Assembly: GCF_001438805.1 (NCBI RefSeq)
Contig: NZ_JQCF01000029.1
Span: forward strand, 1 to 35,425
DNA length: 35,425 nt
Reading direction: 5' to 3'
Origin: Companilactobacillus kimchiensis
GTDB lineage: Bacteria; Bacillota; Bacilli; Lactobacillales; Lactobacillaceae
Shown here: one piece after another, positions 1-7,727 of the stretch
Layout: each line of letters opens with the position of its first letter
How positions within the stretch are numbered: position 1 is the stretch's first letter
The notes under the pieces: model-generated
What the model was told of the DNA's origin: nothing
Databases searched by the model: none
What the model saw: the letters and a program-made list of their open reading frames with translations, nothing else
Position numbers and translations under genes: made by a program

Positions 1-2
1 AG

Positions 3-44
3 CAAACAACCGAACTTGGTAAAGAACCTGATTTATCGAATTAG
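3..44 (+). CDS. 3' end of a possible gene (partial)
   Basis: One frame is open from the left edge and ends in TAG at 42-44, giving the hydrophilic tail QTTELGKEPDLSN. It looks like a normal protein C-terminus, and the following mscL gene is convergent, which fits a gene end here. Only 13 residues are visible, so no function can be given. A T-rich stretch follows but no clear hairpin. It could also be chance, as a 13-codon open frame is common. Confidence 0.35.
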   Translation, partial: QTTELGKEPDLSN

Positions 45-62
45 ACTTCTTTTTAATCAAAA

Positions 63-470
63 TTAGTATCTATCGTTATGATTTCTTTGTTGATATCTTA
101 GTAAATCACGGATTTGTTGTAAATATTCAGTTTGTGGATCGGGAATCTCTTCACCAGATTTATCAAACTTACTACGTGAACCATCACGGCGCATCCGGTT
201 CATCATTCTAACAATCATGAAGATAACAAACATAATAATTAGGAAATTAATAATGGCGTTAACCATATCACCAATTAGGAAAGTAGCTCCTAAAACTTGA
301 AACTTCATGTCTGATAGATCAATTTGTCCAATGATGAGTCCAATTAGCGGATTTAAAAGGTAAGTGGTTATCGCTGATACCAAATTATTAAATGCAGAAC
401 CAACGATAACACCGACAGCTAAGTCAACAACAGTACCACGGGAAATAAATTCTTGGAATTCCTTAAACAT
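63..470 (-). CDS. mscL: large-conductance mechanosensitive channel MscL
   Basis: MscL is a homopentameric inner-membrane channel that opens under high membrane tension and releases solutes during osmotic downshock. The chosen start (MFKEFQEF) gives 135 residues, the usual family size. The N-terminal amphipathic helix FKEFQEFISRG is followed by the TM1 motif DLAVGVIVGSAF, a periplasmic loop, TM2 (about residues 67-90) and a charged cytoplasmic helix with RMMNRMRR. A longer open frame begins at 521, but an AGGAG site lies about 11 nt before the ATG at 470, and family members begin with this motif, so the shorter start is preferred. It is monocistronic and convergent with whatever ends at the left edge. 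Confidence 0.95.
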   Translation of the reverse strand: MFKEFQEFISRGTVVDLAVGVIVGSAFNNLVSAITTYLLNPLIGLIIGQIDLSDMKFQVLGATFLIGDMVNAIINFLIIMFVIFMIVRMMNRMRRDGSRSKFDKSGEEIPDPQTEYLQQIRDLLRYQQRNHNDRY

Positions 471-612
471 TCTCGCCAAATCTCCTTCATTGATATTACA
501 TTTTTCAAAGTACAAGACCAACTTTACTATATTTTAGAAAATTTTAAAGAGTAGTTGCTGATATTTATTTAATTTTTAATGGAAGTGAAATAAAAATGAG
601 GAGGATATAACA

Positions 613-642
613 TTGTCAGCTCTTGAGCATTGGGGAAAATAG
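613..642 (+). CDS. candidate nine-codon ORF in front of a terminator
   Basis: On the plus strand an exact AGGAGG (599-604) lies 8 nt before TTG at 613, which opens a nine-codon frame (MSALEHWGK) ending in TAG at 640-642, where the terminator stem starts. No gene follows on this strand and I see no convincing promoter. It may be a real micro-ORF, the remnant of a decayed gene, or chance. Confidence 0.2.
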   Translation: MSALEHWGK

Positions 643-675
643 GCCGTAGTAATCGTCCATTGATTACTACGGCCT
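641..675. terminator. bidirectional terminator downstream of glpD
   Basis: A perfect 14-bp inverted repeat (AGGCCGTAGTAATC, 641-654, and its complement 662-675) encloses a 7-nt loop. On the minus strand it lies about 40 nt after the glpD stop and is followed by ATTTT; on the plus strand it is followed by a T-rich run. It probably ends glpD transcription before mscL. Confidence 0.85.
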
Positions 676-712
676 ATTTATTTTAAGCAGAAATAGTTAT
701 GTCCCAAATTCT

Positions 713-2413
713 TTAAAATTGTTTTTTGGTGTACTGTGCGTATTGTTTTTTGATTGCACTCAAATCAGTTAGAGCTAATTTTTCATTAACTTCAGTGGTC
801 ATACTTTGTTTTGTATCATCATCCCAAGCGTAGAATTTAGCCAAGTAATCAATAACAGCTGATTTAACTGATTTCATATGATCAATGTCGAATAGCATCT
901 GACTACTGCGACGTAGTAAATAATCAATGGGGTGTTCTACCATTTCAAACTTTAGACCGTAATTTAGCATGGCCCAATCAATTCGTGGTAAGCGTGCTTT
1001 GGTTTTAGTGTCAGGTAATAATTCGAAAACCAGCTTAACATTTGAACCATAACGTTGGACTAATTTTTCAGCAGCGTCACGTTCGAGATCATAGTTGATG
1101 ATGCCCTCATGAACCATTTCGTCAAAATAAGTCAACCAACCATTATCGCCACCAACATCTCCACCAGAGAGGATTTGATTTTTCGTATTAGCAGGTTGGA
1201 ACTCATAAGTAGTATCAACAGCTAACTGCTGGCCAACTCGGTCGACAATTTTTTCGGCCATTTTGCGGTAACCGGTTAATTTGCCACCTGCAATAGACAG
1301 CAGGTCAGAATCAGATTGGAAAATTTCATCCTTACGAGAGATTTCCGAAGGAGATTTACCTTCTTCCTGGATTAAGGGACGGACACCGGACCAGCCACTT
1401 TCAACGTCAGTAGGTGTTAGTAATTCAGGAAGATCAAACATTTGGTTAGCGGCTGCTAAAATATAAGTCACATCGGTGGCGGTGATGTTTGGTTCTTTAG
1501 GATCATCATTCCAAGTAGTATCGGTAGTCCCAATGTAAGTTTTACCCTCACGAGGAATTGCAAACATCATGCGACCATCGTGAAAAGGAGTATCGAAGAA
1601 AATTGAGTTGGAAATTGGGAATTTATCATGGTCAAGGACTAGATGGACACCCTTAGTTAAGTGTAGATGTTTACCCTTATTGGAATCATCCATTTTTCTA
1701 ATATCATCGACCCAAGGTCCACAGGCGTTGACAACTTTCTTAGCATGAATTTCTCCAATATTTCCAGTAATGGTATCTAAGAAAGTCACGCCACAAATTT
1801 TGTTATCTGAATCGTATAATAAACCAGTGGCTTTAACATAATTGGCAATTAGCGCTCCCAATTCATTAGCTTTTTTAATAACCTCCAGAGTTAAACGGGC
1901 GTCATCAGTTCGATATTCAACGTAAACGCCAGCACCTTTGAGGTTTTCGCCTTTGAGGTAGGGTTCACGTTCAACGGCATCATGAGAATTTAACATATAT
2001 TTGCGTTCGGAAGCTTTAACTCCAGCTAAACGATCATAGACATCTAATCCAATAGCAGTTGAAAGGGGACCAAAGGTACCATCATCATAAAATGGCAACA
2101 TCATTTTTAAAGGAGTGGTCACTTGAGGAGCGTTGTTATAAACAATGGCCCGTTCGCTACCAACCTCGTGGACCTCCTTGATAGCGGCTTGTTTCAAATA
2201 GCGTAAACCGCCATGGACTAGTTTGGTCGAGCGGCTGGATGTTCCAGAAGCAAAGTCGCGCATTTCAATCAAACCAGTTTGAATATTTCTAGTTTGAGCA
2301 TCAAGAGCGATTCCGCTACCAGTGATGCCACCACCAATAACTAAAAGATCAAGTTCTTGATCTTGTAAAGCCCGAATATTTTGTGATCTAGTTTTATCAG
2401 AAAATTCTGTCAT
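713..2413 (-). CDS. glpD: FAD-dependent glycerol-3-phosphate dehydrogenase/oxidase
   Basis: Oxidises sn-glycerol-3-phosphate to dihydroxyacetone phosphate at the membrane, feeding glycerol into glycolysis. The chosen start (MTEFSD) gives 566 residues; an AGGAGG site lies 6 nt before it, while the in-frame ATG at 2437 lacks one. The dinucleotide-binding motif GGGITGSG is at about residues 27-34, followed by SSRSTKLVHGGLRYL, typical of the GlpD/GlpO family, and the C-terminal GlpD domain is present. The length is nearer to GlpD dehydrogenases than to the longer LAB oxidases (GlpO), so the electron acceptor (quinone or oxygen) is not decided by sequence. No glpK or glpF is adjacent. A cre-like box about 120 bp upstream suggests CcpA control. 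Confidence 0.92.
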   Translation of the reverse strand: MTEFSDKTRSQNIRALQDQELDLLVIGGGITGSGIALDAQTRNIQTGLIEMRDFASGTSSRSTKLVHGGLRYLKQAAIKEVHEVGSERAIVYNNAPQVTTPLKMMLPFYDDGTFGPLSTAIGLDVYDRLAGVKASERKYMLNSHDAVEREPYLKGENLKGAGVYVEYRTDDARLTLEVIKKANELGALIANYVKATGLLYDSDNKICGVTFLDTITGNIGEIHAKKVVNACGPWVDDIRKMDDSNKGKHLHLTKGVHLVLDHDKFPISNSIFFDTPFHDGRMMFAIPREGKTYIGTTDTTWNDDPKEPNITATDVTYILAAANQMFDLPELLTPTDVESGWSGVRPLIQEEGKSPSEISRKDEIFQSDSDLLSIAGGKLTGYRKMAEKIVDRVGQQLAVDTTYEFQPANTKNQILSGGDVGGDNGWLTYFDEMVHEGIINYDLERDAAEKLVQRYGSNVKLVFELLPDTKTKARLPRIDWAMLNYGLKFEMVEHPIDYLLRRSSQMLFDIDHMKSVKSAVIDYLAKFYAWDDDTKQSMTTEVNEKLALTDLSAIKKQYAQYTKKQF

Positions 2414-2530
2414 GTTGTCCTCCTGTATGTAATACATTTTGGCAAAACAAGCATAATCTCATAGATTGAAAATTGCATCAATAATCTATCAAAATAACTT
2501 AGTCCTATTTTAATAAAATACTAGAGAAGT

Positions 2531-2544
2531 TGAAAGCGTTTTAA
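2531..2544. promoter_or_regulatory. cre-like CcpA site upstream of glpD
   Basis: TGAAAGCGTTTTAA differs from the catabolite-responsive element consensus TGWNANCGNTNNCA at one position. It lies directly after the stop of the HD-domain gene and about 118 nt upstream of the glpD ATG. On the minus strand a possible promoter (TTTCAA, 17 nt, TAAAAT) would overlap it. Glycerol catabolic genes are common CcpA targets, so repression of glpD by CcpA is a reasonable inference. Confidence 0.5.
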
Positions 2545-3885
2545 CTAAACTATTTTATCATTATGAATATGTTCTTGAAATTCATCATATTCGTTACTGA
2601 AGATATCATCAGAATGTTGGATCAACATTGATTTAGGGAAGTAAAAACGTTCGTCACCTAAAATTTTTCCGGTTAAAGCATTGACTAAGCTGCTGACAGT
2701 AGATAGTTCTATTAATGAACCATCATCTTGCATGATCTCAATTTGGGTACGACTCTTGTTAGAATTAGGATTGTAAACATCATAAGGTAAGTCATAACTG
2801 GTATTAGTGGCTGTGTAATAATTTTTATCAAAGCCAACATTACCAACGATATCGGCCAAATCGGGTAAAAGTTTTTGAGTTCGATCATCGTATTCGGCAG
2901 ATTTGAATGGCTTCCGTGACAAGAAGCGGTATGACAAGTCTTTGAGAATCTCATCAGGGTAGCTTTGCCAAAGGGTGAAGTAGGTATTTAGAATCCCGTC
3001 ATCAAGTAGCAAGTAATCATTGATGGTTACGTTATTTTCGAAGAAGGGTACTAGTAAACTAGGCATTTCAAAATCATTCATGTGATTGTGTTCATATAAG
3101 TCTTTAGCTCGTTGCAATAGTTTTGTTAGAACAACTTCCATCCCTCGAGAAACGGGGTGAAAATAAACTTGTTGATACATTTGAAAACGTGAAAGAACGT
3201 AATCCTCAACTGCATGCATTCCATCGTTGTCAAAGGCAATTCCATTTTTATAGGGACGCATGACACGAAGGATTCTAGTTAGGTCAAACATTCCGTATTT
3301 AGTACCAGTAAAGTAGGCATCACGTAAAAGATAATCCATCCGATCAGCATCAATCTGACTAGAGATCATTTGTACTACTTGAGGATTAGGATAAGTATGG
3401 GCGATAACACCAGCTACTTTTTCAGGGAAATCAGCAGAAACTTGGCGCAAAACGTGGTTAATTTCAGTTTCAGGGGATGTAATGATTTTTTGAGTCCACA
3501 TTTCATGGTCAGTGTTAAAGATGTGCTCAAAGGTATGCGAGTAAGCACCATGACCAACATCATGCAGTAAGGCTGCACAGAGAGCTACGATTCGTTCGTC
3601 ATCATTCCAAAGTCCATCGCCAGGAGTTTTAGTGGGATAGTTTCTTTGAAAGTTGTCACATATTTGACGAGTTATCTCGTAGACACCCATACAGTGAGTG
3701 AAACGAGAATGTTCGGCTCCTTGAAAGGTAAATGATGAAGTACCAAGTTGTTTAACTCGACGAAGTCGTTGAAATTCCTTGGTGTTGATCAGATCCAAAA
3801 TAACTTTATGTTGAATATGAATATAGTTATGGATCGGATCACGGAAAACTTTTTCTCTAGGTAACATTTCGATGTTAAATGACAT
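2545..3885 (-). CDS. HD-domain dNTP triphosphohydrolase-like protein (YwfO family)
   Basis: An HD-superfamily metal-dependent phosphohydrolase of 446 residues, related to the Bacillus YwfO and Enterococcus EF1143 group, which resemble SAMHD1 and hydrolyse dNTPs. The H...HD...D metal site is visible: HSRFTH (His64), LLHDVGHG (His108-Asp109) and QIDADRMDY (Asp179/Asp181). The N-terminal FRDPIHNYI is typical of this family. The start has GGAGG at good spacing. Its ATG overlaps the stop of the lipL-like gene by one base (TAATG), so the two are probably translationally coupled; these families also occur close together in Bacillus (ywfO, ywfL). Substrate preference and allosteric activation cannot be read from sequence. 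Confidence 0.88.
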   Translation of the reverse strand: MSFNIEMLPREKVFRDPIHNYIHIQHKVILDLINTKEFQRLRRVKQLGTSSFTFQGAEHSRFTHCMGVYEITRQICDNFQRNYPTKTPGDGLWNDDERIVALCAALLHDVGHGAYSHTFEHIFNTDHEMWTQKIITSPETEINHVLRQVSADFPEKVAGVIAHTYPNPQVVQMISSQIDADRMDYLLRDAYFTGTKYGMFDLTRILRVMRPYKNGIAFDNDGMHAVEDYVLSRFQMYQQVYFHPVSRGMEVVLTKLLQRAKDLYEHNHMNDFEMPSLLVPFFENNVTINDYLLLDDGILNTYFTLWQSYPDEILKDLSYRFLSRKPFKSAEYDDRTQKLLPDLADIVGNVGFDKNYYTATNTSYDLPYDVYNPNSNKSRTQIEIMQDDGSLIELSTVSSLVNALTGKILGDERFYFPKSMLIQHSDDIFSNEYDEFQEHIHNDKIV

Positions 3886-4700
3886 TATTTTTCCTCCAAT
3901 AGGGTTTTATTTCGTTTAATTAAATCGGTCAGAGTATGATTATAGGCTTCTCGATAGGGTAGTGAATTTTGTATAATAAAAAATTCTTCGCGATTTATTT
4001 CGTATTTATTATCAATTAAAACATTGATAATTTTTTGTTCAGCCTGGGCAGTTGATAGGGGCTTATTTAATAAACTGTCCAAATTTTCCATTGCTCCTAG
4101 ATCAATATCGGGATAACTAATACGTTGATGTTTGGGGAAATTACTGATTTCATAAAAATCACGCATCAACTGACTACGTTTTTTTTGGTTGCCATTGATA
4201 CTGATATAAGCCATGATAGCAACAGCGTTACCAGCTCTTCTTTGGGAAATTCCGGCAAACTTTTGACCATTAATACTTAAATCATAAGTTCCAGGACAGT
4301 ATGAATTGATGATCTCACCGGTTGAAATTTTATCCGAAAAGGCTTGTTTTAATAAAGAATACATTTTTTCGTAGGCATCATCGATCTGGAGGTTGTCCTT
4401 ATCAGGTAGAAACAGTGAGCAGTTGAGAATTCCCTCATCAGTCACAACTCCGAGACCACCAGAATTGCGAAGGTAGAAAAGGTAATCTTTTTCTGATAGC
4501 ATATCTAAACCGGATTGAAGGTTATTTAGCCGCTTGTCTTGCATACCTAGAATAACCGTCGGCGGGGTAACCCAAAAATGGATCACTGGTTGATGATTTT
4601 CCGAAACAAATTTTAAAATGGCTCCAGTGTCCGAAAATGGGACAAGCATATCTTTGTTAGAGCTTATTTTTTGGTCGTATAATATAATAGTATTGTTCAA
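3885..4700 (-). CDS. lipL: LipL-like octanoyl/lipoyl amidotransferase
   Basis: A 271-residue member of the biotin/lipoate ligase (BPL/LplA/LipB) fold. RNSGGLGVV (about 78-86) is the acyl-binding loop, and Cys135 in SYCPGTYDLS with Lys147 in GQKFAGISQRR matches the Cys-dependent amidotransferase LipL (Bacillus YwfL), which moves octanoyl or lipoyl groups from GcvH to E2 subunits, rather than an ATP-using LplA ligase. The start is TTG at 4700 with a GAAGTGATC ribosome site just upstream. It is the first gene of a coupled pair with the HD-domain gene. No gcvH or E2 gene lies in the window, so the donor and acceptor proteins are unknown. Confidence 0.8.
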   Translation of the reverse strand: MNNTIILYDQKISSNKDMLVPFSDTGAILKFVSENHQPVIHFWVTPPTVILGMQDKRLNNLQSGLDMLSEKDYLFYLRNSGGLGVVTDEGILNCSLFLPDKDNLQIDDAYEKMYSLLKQAFSDKISTGEIINSYCPGTYDLSINGQKFAGISQRRAGNAVAIMAYISINGNQKKRSQLMRDFYEISNFPKHQRISYPDIDLGAMENLDSLLNKPLSTAQAEQKIINVLIDNKYEINREEFFIIQNSLPYREAYNHTLTDLIKRNKTLLEEK

Positions 4701-4725
4701 TTGATCACTTCTTTTAATTAATTAA

Positions 4726-4731
4726 TATAAT
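4726..4731 (+). promoter_or_regulatory. possible promoter -10 for the DUF1934-rpoE genes
   Basis: A perfect TATAAT lies 24 nt before the TTG start at 4756. The best -35 is TTGATC (4701-4706) at a long 19-nt spacing, so the element is only a fair match. The region is very AT-rich, which makes a chance TATAAT likely. Confidence 0.35.
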
Positions 4732-4755
4732 TTTATCATGTAGAGGCAGTAGGTA

Positions 4756-5196
4756 TTGAAAAATAATAGTTTTGATGTAAATGTAGAGTTAAATATTGAA
4801 ACTCTTCAATCTGGAGAGTTAACCAGAACCAAAATTTCTGAATTGGGTAAGTATACTCAGATTGGAAAAGCCATTTATTTAAGATTCAATGAAAGTTTGG
4901 ATAATAATGATTCAGCTTCGATCTTAGTTAAAATTACGGACGATGGTGAAATACACGTTAAACGTGTTGCTCAATCGACTAACCTAGCTTCATTATTATA
5001 TTTTACCCATCATCAGCACAACAATGGGCACTTACAGACTGAATATGGTACTATGCCGTTAGATACGTTTACCAAAGATTCAAAGGTCGAAATTGTAAGT
5101 AATCCGCTTTCTGGAAAAATAAACATTGATTATGACTTGATTTACGACAATAATGTAATAGGTAATTATAAGTTTAGATTGATTTTTAGTGCTTAG
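4756..5196 (+). CDS. DUF1934 protein (YwiB-like)
   Basis: A 146-residue protein of the DUF1934 family, a calycin-like beta-barrel of unknown function. Visible features are an N-terminal strand pattern, a YLRF motif, the RVAQSTNLASLLYF segment, and the typical end with NIDYDLIYDNNVIGNYKFRLIF. The start is TTG at 4756 after AGAGG. It lies 46 bp before rpoE, a neighbourhood conserved in lactobacilli, so it is likely cotranscribed with it. No catalytic residue or signal peptide is visible. Confidence 0.85.
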   Translation: MKNNSFDVNVELNIETLQSGELTRTKISELGKYTQIGKAIYLRFNESLDNNDSASILVKITDDGEIHVKRVAQSTNLASLLYFTHHQHNNGHLQTEYGTMPLDTFTKDSKVEIVSNPLSGKINIDYDLIYDNNVIGNYKFRLIFSA

Positions 5197-5242
5197 CCCT
5201 ATATCATTATAGGTAAGACGCTGTGAAAGGACGTGTACACGT

Positions 5243-5908
5243 TTGAAGTTTGACAAATTCAAGGATCAAAACAAAGACGAACTCTCATTGATTGAGGTTG
5301 CCTACGAGATTCTTAGCCACAATAAAAAAGAAGTAATGAATTTTTCTGACATCGTTAACGAAATTCAAGACTACTTGGGTAAATCTGATGATGATATTAA
5401 GAGAGCACTTCCTCAATTCTATACAGATTTGAACAACGATGGTAGTTTTCTTTCACTTGGTGAAAATGTTTGGGGACTACGTAAATGGTATCCATACGAT
5501 TCAGTTGATGAAGAAGTAAATCACCCTGAGGATAACGGTACTGAAAATACTCATAAAGCAGCTCAAAAGGTTAATGCCTTCTTGAGTGACGATGATGAAG
5601 ATGACGACGTTGTTGATTACGATGACGACAGTGATTTGAGTTCATCAGATATGGACGACGATGATGATGACAGTGATAGTTCATCAGACAATGGTCCTGA
5701 CTTATCTAAGTTTACTAATTCTGATTTAACATCAGTCGATGATGATGACGACGATGATGAAAAGGATGATAGCCTAGAAGATGGTATCGAAGGTCAACTT
5801 TCAGAATTTGATGCTGACGATGATGATACTGACGACGAAGATATCGATCTTTCTGATGAAGATGCTGACGACGACGATGAAGATGACGACGAAGACGACA
5901 AAAAATAA
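5243..5908 (+). CDS. rpoE: RNA polymerase delta subunit
   Basis: Delta binds RNA polymerase, speeds recycling and destabilises open complexes, making transcription more sensitive to initiating NTP levels. Residues about 1-90 form the HARE-HTH domain (LSLIEVAYEIL, FSDIVNEIQDYLG, WGLRKWYP). The rest, about 125 residues, is an almost pure Asp/Glu/Ser tail. At 221 residues it is clearly longer than the about 173 residues of Bacillus delta, all in the tail. The start is TTG at 5243 with GAAAGGA about 11 nt before it; a perfect 12-bp palindrome lies between. As in Bacillus, pyrG follows. Confidence 0.96.
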   Translation: MKFDKFKDQNKDELSLIEVAYEILSHNKKEVMNFSDIVNEIQDYLGKSDDDIKRALPQFYTDLNNDGSFLSLGENVWGLRKWYPYDSVDEEVNHPEDNGTENTHKAAQKVNAFLSDDDEDDDVVDYDDDSDLSSSDMDDDDDDSDSSSDNGPDLSKFTNSDLTSVDDDDDDDEKDDSLEDGIEGQLSEFDADDDDTDDEDIDLSDEDADDDDEDDDEDDKK

Positions 5909-5931
5909 AGTTGACTTTTTGAATTAAAAGT

Positions 5932-5970
5932 TTGACGACTCGAACATATCACGGTATTATATAGTTCGGG
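5932..5970 (+). promoter_or_regulatory. pyrG promoter with GGGCTC start
   Basis: TTGACG (5932-5937), a 17-nt spacer and TATTAT (5955-5960) form a near-consensus sigma-A promoter. Seven bases later comes GGGCTC, so the transcript is predicted to start at G5968. This initial sequence is the one at which Bacillus RNA polymerase adds extra Gs when CTP is scarce. Confidence 0.85.
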
Positions 5971-5991
5971 CTCTATTAGATAGACAACTTC

Positions 5992-6031
5992 AAGTTCCCT
6001 GTTCATGTTGAATAGGGGACTTTTTTATTTT
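5992..6031 (+). terminator. pyrG leader attenuator
   Basis: A 9-bp stem (AAGTTCCCT 5992-6000 with AGGGGACTT 6014-6022, one G-U pair) with a 13-nt loop is followed by a T-run. It lies between the predicted start at 5968 and the pyrG ATG. The 5' arm holds TTCCCT, which could pair with a poly-G 5' end made by reiterative transcription, blocking the terminator when CTP is low. The layout matches the established pyrG switch of Bacillus subtilis. Confidence 0.85.
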
Positions 6032-6073
6032 TGCGAGTAAGAAATCCCTAGAATTAATATGTGGAGGAAAGCT

Positions 6074-7687
6074 ATGACTAAGTACATTTTTATTACAGGT
6101 GGAGTCGTTTCATCATTAGGTAAGGGTATTGTTGCCGCATCCCTTGGTAGACTATTAAAAAATCGCGGCCTTAAGGTGACAATGCAAAAATTCGATCCTT
6201 ATATTAATGTGGATCCAGGAACAATGAGTCCATATCAACACGGTGAAGTTTATGTAACTAACGATGGTACAGAAACTGATCTTGATTTAGGACACTACGA
6301 AAGATTTATCGATAACGATTTGAACAAATATTCAAACGTTACAACTGGTAAAATCTATTCCGAAGTAATTCGTCGTGAACGTCATGGTGATTACAACGGT
6401 GCAACTGTTCAAGTTATTCCACATATTACAGATATGATCAAACAAAAAATTATGCGTGCTGCTTCAACGACTGATTCAGATGTAATTATTACTGAAATTG
6501 GTGGTACTGTTGGTGATATTGAATCACAACCATACCTAGAAGCATTGCGTCAAATGAAGGCCGAAGTCGGCTCAGAAAATGTTGTATATATTCATACATC
6601 ACTAGTACCTTACTTGAAGGCAGCTGGCGAAATGAAGACTAAACCAACACAACACAGTGTTAAGGAACTACGTGGAATTGGTATCCAACCTAACATTTTG
6701 GTTGTTCGTACAGAACTTCCAATGCCACAAAGTATGAAAGACAAGATTGCTTCATTCTGTGATGTTGATTCTGAGGCAGTTATCGAATCACGTGATGCTA
6801 GCTCATTGTATGATGTTCCATTGAACTTACAAGCTCAAAACTTCGATGATATTGTTTGTCATTATTTGCATTTAGATACCAAAGAAGCTGATATGGAAAA
6901 ATGGAATAAGTTAGTAAACCGTGTTCACAACTTACAACATAAAACAAAGATTACCCTAGTTGGTAAGTATACAAAATTACAAGATGCTTACATTTCTGTA
7001 ACAGAAGCCCTACGTGCTGCAGGTTACGCTTATAATACAGAGATAGAACTAGAAAAGATTTCAGCTGATCTTATTACAGAAGATAACGTTGCTGATTATC
7101 TTAAAGATTCAGATGGTATTCTAGTACCTGGTGGTTTTGGTGATCGTGGGCTTGAAGGTATGATCACAACTGTTAAGTATGCCCGTGAACATGATGTTCC
7201 ATATCTTGGAATCTGTTTAGGTATGCAAATGGCAAGTATTGAATTTGCTAGAAACGTTGCTGGTATCAAAGATGCTACAACTGGTGAAGTTGATGAAAAT
7301 GCTCCTCATAAGATCATTGATATCATGGCTGACAAAAAAGATATTGAAGACCTTGGCGGTACTTTACGTTTGGGTGCATATCCATGTAAGCTTAAAGAAG
7401 GTTCAGTTGCTGCTGCATCTTATGACAACCAATCAGTTATCCAAGAAAGACATCGTCACAGATTCGAATTCAACAATGAATATCGTAAACAATTTGAAGA
7501 TCTTGGCCTAGTATTCTCAGGTGTTTCACCAGACAATCACTTGGTTGAAGTTATTGAACTTCCTAAGAACAAGTTCTTCGTTGCTGCGCAATATCATCCT
7601 GAATTCCTATCAAGGCCTACTAAACCAGAGGGCTTGTTCAAGGGATTCATCGGTGCAGCTTCAGGCCTTGAAGACGTTAGCCTATAA
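6074..7687 (+). CDS. pyrG: CTP synthase
   Basis: Converts UTP to CTP using ATP and glutamine; the last step of de novo pyrimidine synthesis, in the cytosol. The protein has 537 residues from the ATG at 6074, which has GGAGG 6 nt upstream; the in-frame ATG at 6059 is less likely. The synthetase domain starts with [16 protein letters not shown]. The C-terminal class I glutaminase domain holds GICLGMQ with nucleophile Cys381 and QYHPEF with His508 and Glu510. Upstream is the CTP-responsive attenuator. The murA gene follows after 40 bp with no terminator, so the two are probably cotranscribed. Confidence 0.98.
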   Translation: MTKYIFITGGVVSSLGKGIVAASLGRLLKNRGLKVTMQKFDPYINVDPGTMSPYQHGEVYVTNDGTETDLDLGHYERFIDNDLNKYSNVTTGKIYSEVIRRERHGDYNGATVQVIPHITDMIKQKIMRAASTTDSDVIITEIGGTVGDIESQPYLEALRQMKAEVGSENVVYIHTSLVPYLKAAGEMKTKPTQHSVKELRGIGIQPNILVVRTELPMPQSMKDKIASFCDVDSEAVIESRDASSLYDVPLNLQAQNFDDIVCHYLHLDTKEADMEKWNKLVNRVHNLQHKTKITLVGKYTKLQDAYISVTEALRAAGYAYNTEIELEKISADLITEDNVADYLKDSDGILVPGGFGDRGLEGMITTVKYAREHDVPYLGICLGMQMASIEFARNVAGIKDATTGEVDENAPHKIIDIMADKKDIEDLGGTLRLGAYPCKLKEGSVAAASYDNQSVIQERHRHRFEFNNEYRKQFEDLGLVFSGVSPDNHLVEVIELPKNKFFVAAQYHPEFLSRPTKPEGLFKGFIGAASGLEDVSL

Positions 7688-7727
7688 TCGCCTTTTGAAG
7701 TAGTTAAATATAGTTAGGAAAAAGCTT

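Noticed and set aside
5794-6006. Minus-strand frame coding a poly-serine protein
   Set aside because: It is the reverse of the Asp/Glu codon run of rpoE (GAY/GAA read backwards) and has no ribosome site.
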